Assembly (NCBI GenBank): GCA_030613165.1
Contig: JAUWMN010000105.1
Coordinates: 1 to 6,413 of the forward strand
Origin: Desulfobacterales bacterium
GTDB taxonomy: Bacteria; Desulfobacterota; Desulfobacteria; Desulfobacterales; C00003106
Reading direction: 5' to 3'
Length of the DNA stretch: 6,413 bases
This document shows positions 1-4,345 of this stretch, one piece after another; the first letter of the stretch is position 1; every line of letters begins with the position of its first letter. The position numbers and the translations under genes are program-made. A model generated the notes under the pieces. That model was not told the origin of the DNA and did not search any database. It worked only from the letters and a program-made list of their open reading frames with translations.

Positions 1-2455
1 GGGCGCCTATAAAATCCTCGCGAATCTCCACAAGAAAATCGAACATGGTCAAGATTTCCTCGATAAGTTTCATCCTGCGTAGCTTTCGGCCAAAGTCCGC
101 CGCCCCCCCCTTGAAACCAAACTTAATGTAATTTTCTCTTGGTCGCTCACTTAAAAACGCCTGTGTTACAGAAAAATGGTACCCGAATCGGCAACTAAAA
201 TTGCAAAAATTCTTTGAAATAATTATACAATTTTTTTGAGCGTAGGAAGACCGGCCTACTGAATGCAGATTAGGATTCATGGTTGATTCCATCATGACCG
301 ATAAAAAGCCTTTTGTATCGATAGCGGGGGGGCCGTCCCACGGCACGGCAATCATCCCCTCCCATATGGCCAGCATCGGGGTGGATGCAATGTCTTGCAG
401 GTGGACTGTGTCGTCTTCAACCGGTCCTTTAAATCCGTCTCCAAGGTCAATAACCCAGTACTGCAAGGGCACATCGCCGACCAATTGTTTGCCTGCCCGT
501 TCTATCTGTTTATTGTTCCCGCCAAAGGCAAACATTGCGTCTACGGCTTTCTCGTGACAAAATCGGGTAATGTCGTGGTAAGTGCGGCACCCTGGAGGCG
601 TAAAATTATTCCCATCCGGATTCGTGAGGTTAAGCGGTGTAATGTGCTCAAGGACTTTTTCCAGGATAGAGTAAACAGGGGTCCCTTTCATCGGATTCAG
701 CCTTTCTGTTTGCGCCTCTTTTAACAATGGCTCAACCTTTCCTTCGTAGACCTTCCGTGTGTCTGCATCAACTGTGATGGTGTCGCCGTTTCGGATTTTG
801 TCCGTTGCTGCATCGGCATTGAAAAGCGCGGGGATGCCAAACTCCCTTGCGACAGTAGCCAAATGCCCGGCGACGCCGCCGCAATCAGTTATCAGCGCTG
901 TGGCCTTATCCAAAAGCGCGGCCCATTGCGGCGAGGCATACTTTGTCACCAGGACAGCGCCCTGGGGAAAGTGGAGTGCGTCCGAGGTTGTGCGGGCTAT
1001 GAATGCCGGGCCGCAGGCCACACCGGGACTCGCCGTAACCCCTCCTTCCGTGATAACTCGTTGCCCTATCGTTACATCAGGAATCTCCTTGATAACCCGT
1101 GCTGACGTATCTACTTGCTTAAGGGGACGACTTTGCAGGATTTTGACTACCCCATCCTCTCCTATGGCCCACTCTATGTCCTGAGGCGTCCCATAGAAAT
1201 CTTCGAGACGTGTGGCCATCCCGGCCAAGGACACAGCCCGGTCATTGGTAATAGCGGGGGCATCCTTGTCCTGGCCCGTCACATCCAGGGACTGTATCCC
1301 TCCTTCATTGAGGCATACGATTTTCTGTTTTTTGGTATAAACCTCATGCTTCAGAATCTGACCGGGGGGGTCCTTGGAGACCACAAAGAGATCCGGAGAT
1401 ACGCTGCCGTCCACGACCGACATGGCGAGACCGGGAACCGCGTTGATGATCACCACATTGTTGTGAGTATTGCCGGGATCACACGAGTAAATCACTCCGC
1501 TCGCAACAGCCCTGACCATTGCCATACACCCGACACACATCGCAATGTCTGCATCTCGAAATCCTTTATTGAGACGGTACGTGATGGCCTGGAGTGAGTA
1601 CTTACTGGCCAAAATTTGCTTATACGCACGGATCAGGGATTCCTCGCTTACATTGAGCTCTGATCGATACTGGCCGGCAAAAGAGGCGCCCTGCGTATCT
1701 TCCCCCAAAGCGCTGCTGCGCATTGAGACATGGACACCATGTTCTGTTTTTTCTTCAAGCAGGGTGTAGGCGTCCGTTATCGCCTTTTCAAGCTCGGGAG
1801 GAAGCGGGGATCGTTCTATAAGTTCCTGAATATGAATACTCGCATTTTGCAACGATTCCATATCTTCGAATTTCACAGATTGAAGCCTCTGGTTGATTTT
1901 GTCCCTCAGGCTGTTATATTCCATAAAAAGTTCATAGGCAGAGGCTGTGATAACAAATCCTTGAGGCACCGGAAGGCCTACCCGATTCATGATTTCGCCC
2001 AGGTTGGCAATCTTGCCGCCGACATGATCGATAGCATTTTTGTTGACCGCCTCCAGGTGGAGCACCATTTCTCCGCCCTTCCAGTCCTTGCGGTCCTCCA
2101 AAATACAATTGATTTCATTCTGGACTTTTGCAAAGACATCATATAGCTCTTGATAGCGGCCAGGAGAAATTTTGTTAATTTTATCAATGATTTTATATAG
2201 ATTAACTGAAATGGCGGTACAATTGGCCCGAATAAAGGCCATGCCGAAGCCATGACCCCCTTGAAGCGCGTGTTCCATGTTAGACATAATCTCAAGCGTC
2301 TTGTGGTTAATATCTAACAGCGCTTTAAAGTTCCAATACCTGGTCTTAAACACGGAGCGAACAGCACCAGACGATTTCGCTGGTTCAGCGCCCTTCCCGC
2401 CCGCGAAGAACAGTTTTTTAATAATCTGTCTTAATCCGAACATTGCATGATCCAT
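1..2455 (-). CDS. PEP synthase / pyruvate phosphate dikinase-like protein with N- and C-terminal extra domains (3' end outside window)
   Basis: The frame is open for 818 codons from ATG 2455 to the left edge without a stop, so the C-terminus is missing. Residues 1-145 form an extra, mostly helical N-terminal region. An ATP-grasp (PEP/pyruvate-binding N-terminal) domain spans about 146-445: GGKIANLGEI at 146, SMRSSALGED with R246, and DIEW with E428 and LQSRP with Q441. A swivelling phosphohistidine domain spans about 467-580, with GGVAGHLATVAREFGIP and candidate catalytic H531. From about 589 onward the PEP/pyruvate-binding TIM barrel of true PpsA/PpdK is not recognisable. Instead there is a domain with CRTYHDITRFCHEKA, ISKNFCNFSCRFG and FKGGAAD motifs, which I remember from Desulfobacterota PEP-synthase-like proteins. 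Known relatives transfer phosphate from ATP to a substrate through the histidine; the substrate here is unknown. The GLGE motif of the ATP domain reads GLAM. An in-frame TAG lies 11 codons upstream of ATG 2455, so the start is 2455 or ATG 2443; neither has a strong Shine-Dalgarno. A sigma-54-like promoter sits just upstream. Confidence 0.9.
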   Translation of the reverse strand, partial: MDHAMFGLRQIIKKLFFAGGKGAEPAKSSGAVRSVFKTRYWNFKALLDINHKTLEIMSNMEHALQGGHGFGMAFIRANCTAISVNLYKIIDKINKISPGRYQELYDVFAKVQNEINCILEDRKDWKGGEMVLHLEAVNKNAIDHVGGKIANLGEIMNRVGLPVPQGFVITASAYELFMEYNSLRDKINQRLQSVKFEDMESLQNASIHIQELIERSPLPPELEKAITDAYTLLEEKTEHGVHVSMRSSALGEDTQGASFAGQYRSELNVSEESLIRAYKQILASKYSLQAITYRLNKGFRDADIAMCVGCMAMVRAVASGVIYSCDPGNTHNNVVIINAVPGLAMSVVDGSVSPDLFVVSKDPPGQILKHEVYTKKQKIVCLNEGGIQSLDVTGQDKDAPAITNDRAVSLAGMATRLEDFYGTPQDIEWAIGEDGVVKILQSRPLKQVDTSARVIKEIPDVTIGQRVITEGGVTASPGVACGPAFIARTTSDALHFPQGAVLVTKYASPQWAALLDKATALITDCGGVAGHLATVAREFGIPALFNADAATDKIRNGDTITVDADTRKVYEGKVEPLLKEAQTERLNPMKGTPVYSILEKVLEHITPLNLTNPDGNNFTPPGCRTYHDITRFCHEKAVDAMFAFGGNNKQIERAGKQLVGDVPLQYWVIDLGDGFKGPVEDDTVHLQDIASTPMLAIWEGMIAVPWDGPPAIDTKGFLSVMMESTMNPNLHSVGRSSYAQKNCIIISKNFCNFSCRFGYHFSVTQAFLSERPRENYIKFGFKGGAADFGRKLRRMKLIEEILTMFDFLVEIREDFIGA

Positions 2456-2490
2456 AGAATTGTATGAACAATATCGACGTCCGATCTAAA

Positions 2491-2507
2491 TTCAAAAAAT
2501 GTGCCAA
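2491..2507 (-). promoter_or_regulatory. Sigma-54-like -24/-12 promoter of the PEP-synthase-like gene
   Basis: Read on the minus strand the motif is TTGGCACATTTTTTGAA. It fits the sigma-54 consensus TGGCAC-N5-TTGC except that the -12 element is GA rather than GC. The -24 GG is at 2505-2504 and the -12 GA at 2493-2492, predicting transcription from about 2480 and a leader of about 25 nt before ATG 2455. An almost identical motif precedes the USP-like gene, which supports function. Confidence 0.65.
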
Positions 2508-2528
2508 GCCAATATAGTCCATAATTTT

Positions 2529-2550
2529 CAATTGTTATGCATAAAAGTGA
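2529..2550 (-). promoter_or_regulatory. TCAC-N7-CATAACAATT element between palindrome and promoter
   Basis: On the minus strand TCAC (2550-2547) is followed after 7 nt by CATAAC (2539-2534) and AATT. CATAAC begins exactly 32 bp upstream of the TTGGCAC promoter motif. The same element, with the same internal spacing and the same 32-bp distance, precedes the USP-like gene. Position between activator site and sigma-54 promoter suits a bending-protein site, but I see no good match to the IHF consensus. Confidence 0.45.
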
Positions 2551-2572
2551 TCGGCAAGACCACAACTCTTTT

Positions 2573-2587
2573 GTTTCAATATGAAAC
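2573..2587 (-). promoter_or_regulatory. Palindromic putative enhancer (UAS) for the PEP-synthase-like gene
   Basis: A perfect inverted repeat, GTTTCA-N3-TGAAAC; on the minus strand it reads GTTTCATATTGAAAC. Its centre (2580) is about 100 bp upstream of the predicted transcription start near 2480, a normal place for an NtrC-family enhancer-binding site. It differs by a single central base from the palindrome at 3278-3292 upstream of the USP-like gene. The NtrC-type regulator encoded from 5919 is the obvious candidate to bind it. Confidence 0.6.
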
Positions 2588-2672
2588 TTTTCATTCTCCT
2601 TTTTACGGTACCCACCTTGCTCTGTACGCCATGACAACCAAAGGGGGGCGGCTCTGGCGATGGGTGTTCCAT

Positions 2673-2691
2673 AATGAAACAGGGTTTCATT
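2673..2691. promoter_or_regulatory. Second palindrome with half-sites in reversed order
   Basis: AATGAAACAGGGTTTCATT is a perfect inverted repeat with 8-bp arms around AGG. It uses the same TGAAAC and GTTTCA half-sites as the two putative enhancers but in opposite order. Its centre is about 102 bp from the site at 2580, roughly ten helical turns, and about 165 bp upstream of the receiver gene. It could be an auxiliary activator site, an operator for the receiver gene, or a site for another protein. Confidence 0.45.
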
Positions 2692-2756
2692 CCGCTTTGC
2701 AAAACGGCCCCACAACAAAGTGACAACAAACACTGTTGAAAAAAAACCAATGACAA

Positions 2757-2785
2757 TTGACTCTCTGAAAAACAAGATGTATTGT
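2757..2785 (+). promoter_or_regulatory. Weak sigma-70-like promoter candidate for the receiver gene
   Basis: TTGACT (2757-2762) is followed after 17 bp by TATTGT (2780-2785), with an AT-rich run just beyond. This gives a leader of about 55 nt before GTG 2847. No sigma-54-like motif was found facing this gene. The match is ordinary for AT-rich intergenic DNA, so the call is tentative. Confidence 0.35.
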
Positions 2786-2846
2786 TAATAATAGGTTGTT
2801 GATGCACCGATTTTTTCTGAACAAGTGACTGAAAGGACTATTACCC

Positions 2847-3260
2847 GTGAAACATAAGCTGCTCTTAGTTGACGACGAAGAAATAACTATTAAGTACCTC
2901 TCAAGACAATTAAACAATAGGGGATTTGATGTCAGTGTAGCGTATGACGGCGCCACAGCCCTGGAAAAGGTCAAGGAAGAGGATTTTGACGTGGTGTTGC
3001 TGGACGTACTTATGCCGGGGATCAATGGAATTGACACGCTGCGGGAAATCAAGCAAATTAAGCCTGTTACGGAAGTCATCATGCTCACGGGGCATGCATC
3101 CGTTGAAGTCGGCATCGAGGGAATGAAGTTAGGGGCCTTCGACTATCTCATGAAGCCTTTTGATCCTGATGAGCTTGTAAAAAAGATACACGCGGCCTGT
3201 GAATACAAAACCTATCGTGAAAAAGGAATAAATAGCGTCGAACTTCCGGAAATGAAATAA
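2847..3260 (+). CDS. Stand-alone receiver-domain response regulator (CheY/Spo0F-like)
   Basis: The 137-residue protein is a single REC domain with a short tail and no DNA-binding or enzymatic output domain. The phosphorylation site residues are all present: acidic pair D9/D10 in LLLVDDEE, phosphoacceptor D53 in LLDVLMPG, switch T81 in MLTGHAS and K103 in LMKPFDPDE. The GTG start at 2847 is chosen because AAGGA (2833-2837) lies 9 nt upstream and the first beta strand starts three residues later. Such proteins act in the cytoplasm by protein contact, as phosphorelay intermediates, phosphate sinks or allosteric partners. It lies between the divergent PEP-synthase-like gene and the USP-like gene, in a cluster with a sensor kinase and an NtrC-type regulator. 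The kinase encoded at 4346-5902 is therefore a plausible phosphodonor, but that link is inference. Confidence 0.92.
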   Translation: MKHKLLLVDDEEITIKYLSRQLNNRGFDVSVAYDGATALEKVKEEDFDVVLLDVLMPGINGIDTLREIKQIKPVTEVIMLTGHASVEVGIEGMKLGAFDYLMKPFDPDELVKKIHAACEYKTYREKGINSVELPEMK

Positions 3261-3277
3261 GAGCAAATCAAACAATA

Positions 3278-3292
3278 GTTTCATAGTGAAAC
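3278..3292 (+). promoter_or_regulatory. Palindromic putative enhancer (UAS) for the USP-like gene
   Basis: GTTTCATAGTGAAAC is a perfect inverted repeat (7-bp arms if the flanking A and T are counted). Its centre, 3285, is about 99 bp upstream of the transcription start predicted near 3384. Sequence and spacing match the site at 2573-2587 almost exactly. It starts 18 bp past the stop of the receiver gene. Confidence 0.6.
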
Positions 3293-3294
3293 TT

Positions 3295-3308
3295 GCTTAG
3301 CCCTAAGC
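3295..3308. repeat. Short dyad GCTTAG-CC-CTAAGC
   Basis: Perfect 6-bp arms separated by two bases lie just right of the putative enhancer and 35 bp after the receiver gene. As RNA it could form only a 5-bp stem with a GCCC loop and is not followed by a T run, so it is a poor terminator. It has no counterpart upstream of the PEP-synthase-like gene. Function unknown. Confidence 0.3.
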
Positions 3309-3313
3309 GTCAG

Positions 3314-3334
3314 TCACCCCCAGCCATAACTATT
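3314..3334 (+). promoter_or_regulatory. TCAC-N7-CATAACTATT element between palindrome and promoter
   Basis: TCAC (3314-3317) is followed after 7 nt by CATAAC (3325-3330) and TATT. CATAAC begins exactly 32 bp before the TTGGCAC promoter motif, as in the copy upstream of the PEP-synthase-like gene. Here it also forms part of a small dyad, ATAAC-N5-GTTAT (3326-3340). It may bind a second activator or a DNA-bending protein. Confidence 0.45.
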
Positions 3335-3356
3335 TGTTATCACGTCACATACTATT

Positions 3357-3372
3357 TTGGCACATTCCTTGA
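3357..3372 (+). promoter_or_regulatory. Sigma-54-like -24/-12 promoter of the USP-like gene
   Basis: TTGGCACATTCCTTGA has the -24 GG at 3359-3360 and the -12 position occupied by GA (3371-3372) instead of the usual GC. It predicts transcription from about 3384 and a leader of about 93 nt. It matches the minus-strand promoter at 2507-2491 at 14 of 16 positions. An alternative sigma-70 reading, TTGGCA with GATAAT at 15-bp spacing, is possible here but has no equivalent at the other promoter. Confidence 0.65.
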
Positions 3373-3400
3373 TAGTAGATAATGCTACACTGCGCCAAAA

Positions 3401-3441
3401 GCTATGAGACCAAGGTCTCTATGGCATCATTATACCCATAG
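3401..3441 (+). promoter_or_regulatory. Structured leader of the USP-like mRNA, two alternative hairpins
   Basis: GAGACC (3406-3411) and GGTCTC (3414-3419) form a dyad. The stem extends, past one bulged base, by pairing GCTAT (3401-3405) with ATGGC (3421-3425), including one G-U pair. A second perfect stem, CTATGG (3419-3424) with CCATAG (3436-3441), shares the same bases, so the two cannot form together. No T run follows, so it is not a classical terminator. It lies inside the predicted leader, upstream of the ribosome binding site. Confidence 0.35.
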
Positions 3442-3476
3442 AAGTCCGTTCTGTGATGAATGGAGGATGAGATTCG

Positions 3477-3914
3477 TTGGACAAGATACTGATACCTGTA
3501 GATAAATTTTCGGAGCTATCGCTGACTGCTATTCACTATGCACTTGAATTCGCCAAGAGAAGCGGTTCGAAGCCCGTTTTTCTCTTTTTTGCCGAAGCAG
3601 ACCCTGCCAATTCAGTTCAGATGACAACTTGCCGCCTCCCAGAAGATAAGCAAGCGCAGAAGATTAAGGAAAAAATAGCGCAACTGTTAGACCTAAGCAT
3701 CATGAATGGCGTTGCCGTTGAACAGCATAAGTGTCACGGTGAATACATAGAAAGGCTGTGCAGGTTCACACGGGAGTTCCACATAGCCGCGATTGTGATT
3801 GCGCTTCCGAACAAAAAAGACGAACTTTACGATAAGATCAAGAGGGACATCTCCCTCTTGGTTCAAATGACCCCCTGTCGCGTTTTGACAGTAAGGGAAA
3901 AAAATAACTGTTAG
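3477..3914 (+). CDS. Divergent universal stress protein (UspA-like) domain protein
   Basis: This 145-residue soluble protein has the length and layout of a single Usp domain. KILIPVDKFSELSLTAIHYALEFA (first strand and helix) is at 3-26, followed by a hydrophobic strand VFLFF at 34-38. A long basic/acidic helix lies around 56-75, HIAAIVIAL at 102-110, and the closing strand TPCRVLTVRE at 132-141. Between the last two, the G-X2-G-X9-G(S/T) nucleotide-binding loop of ATP-binding Usps is absent; the stretch reads LPNKKDELYDKIKRDIS. It probably belongs to the non-ATP-binding type or acts by protein contact. The start is TTG 3477: TGA at 3468-3470 closes the frame upstream and GGAGG (3462-3466) lies 10 nt away. 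It has its own sigma-54-like promoter with the same activator-type site as the PEP-synthase-like gene, which suggests joint control under stress or starvation. Precise role unknown. Confidence 0.8.
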   Translation: MDKILIPVDKFSELSLTAIHYALEFAKRSGSKPVFLFFAEADPANSVQMTTCRLPEDKQAQKIKEKIAQLLDLSIMNGVAVEQHKCHGEYIERLCRFTREFHIAAIVIALPNKKDELYDKIKRDISLLVQMTPCRVLTVREKNNC

Positions 3915-3975
3915 AGACCTTCACAACAAGTCCGTTATCAATACCAACCCGCTGTTTTTAAAACTCCCTTTATAG

Positions 3976-4134
3976 GAGACTGTCCGAGAATTCTGATCCT
4001 ACTGCAAAAGCGTGAGAAACGGCCTAAATATCCGCAAGTTTTCGTCAAATAGGCTTGCTATTCTCCTCAAATTTGCGAAAATTTTGTCTCGTTCTCACTC
4101 TTTTTCGTTACGGACATAATTCTCGGACAGCCTC
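3976..4134. mobile_element. MITE-like fold-back element with terminal inverted repeats and 4-bp target duplication
   Basis: The left end starts GAGACTGTCCGAGAATT and the right end, read on the minus strand, starts GAGGCTGTCCGAGAATT. The outer 20 bp match at 18 positions and the outer 43 bp at 34. Weaker symmetry continues inward (for example AAATATCCGCAAGTTT against AAATTTTCGCAAATTT), so almost the whole 159 bp is an imperfect palindrome. Direct repeats ATAG flank it at 3972-3975 and 4135-4138, as expected for a target duplication made on insertion. It has no coding capacity, so it would have needed a transposase supplied in trans. The parent insertion sequence family is not assigned. A strong RNA hairpin would form if the region is transcribed, which might act as a barrier between the USP-like gene and the kinase operon. 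Confidence 0.8.
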
Positions 4135-4236
4135 ATAGAGTCTCTTGATTTTGGGATTTTACTTTTTCGCTGATATCTGCTATTTTTTTATGTGTTATCT
4201 TGCGTGGACGTTCTTTGTCTTGTTGTTCCTAATCAC

Positions 4237-4256
4237 ATCTTAAAAGAGATTTTTTT
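4237..4256 (+). terminator. Very weak terminator-like stem with T run
   Basis: ATCT (4237-4240) can pair with AGAT (4247-4250) over a 6-nt loop, followed by a run of seven Ts. A four-pair AT-rich stem is marginal; it is listed only because no better terminator is visible after the USP-like gene. Confidence 0.15.
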
Positions 4257-4287
4257 ATTTCCTATGAGAGAAACTGTTGCAGAAGCA

Positions 4288-4317
4288 TGGACAAGCGCCA
4301 AAGGCTCATGAAATAAT
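4288..4317 (+). promoter_or_regulatory. Sigma-70-like promoter candidate for the kinase-regulator operon
   Basis: TGGACA (4288-4293) and AATAAT (4312-4317) are separated by 18 bp and each match the sigma-70 consensus at 5 of 6 positions. Transcription would begin near 4324, about 20 nt before ATG 4346. Local AT-richness makes a chance match possible. Confidence 0.35.
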
Positions 4318-4345
4318 AATTTTTGGTATCGGAGACAGGTAAATA

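Larger units (their letters stand above)
2456..2846. other. Divergent intergenic regulatory region
   Basis: This 391-bp gene-free stretch separates the divergent PEP-synthase-like and receiver genes. It holds a sigma-54-like promoter facing left, a CATAAC element, two palindromes built from TGAAAC/GTTTCA half-sites, and a weak sigma-70-like promoter facing right. Short open frames across it overlap these sites, lack good ribosome binding sites and resemble no family I know, so none is called. Confidence 0.75.
3915..4345. other. Gene-free stretch between the USP-like gene and the sensor kinase
   Basis: The 431 bases hold the 159-bp fold-back element (3976-4134), an AT/T-rich stretch with no recognisable gene, a very weak terminator-like stem near 4237-4256 and a weak promoter candidate before the kinase gene. 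I found no copy of the GTTTCA/TGAAAC palindrome or of the TTGGCAC promoter here, so the kinase operon seems not to be controlled by the same module. Confidence 0.7.

Noticed and set aside
103..110. Run of eight Cs (plus two 7-base G runs near 325 and 1364) inside the large minus-strand gene, as possible phase-variation tracts
   Set aside because: All three keep the frame intact; the first encodes the conserved-looking KGGAA motif and the others encode ordinary Pro-Gly/Pro-Ala turns. Slippage cannot be judged from one sequence.
279..2146. Several plus-strand open frames of 74-160 codons
   Set aside because: They lie opposite the continuous minus-strand PEP-synthase-like frame, which shows recognisable domains throughout; the plus-strand translations show no family features.
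2431..2775. Minus-strand 114-codon frame beginning with a hydrophobic stretch
   Set aside because: It covers the enhancer palindromes and promoter, overlaps the start of the PEP-synthase-like gene in another frame, begins at a TTG with no clear ribosome binding site and resembles nothing known.
3295..3308. GCTTAGCCCTAAGC as a rho-independent terminator for the receiver gene
   Set aside because: The usable stem is only 5 bp and no T run follows; kept only as a low-confidence dyad.
3976..4134. The fold-back element as a CRISPR repeat, tRNA or attachment site
   Set aside because: There is a single inverted pair with a target duplication and no repeat-spacer periodicity, no cloverleaf and no integrase gene nearby.
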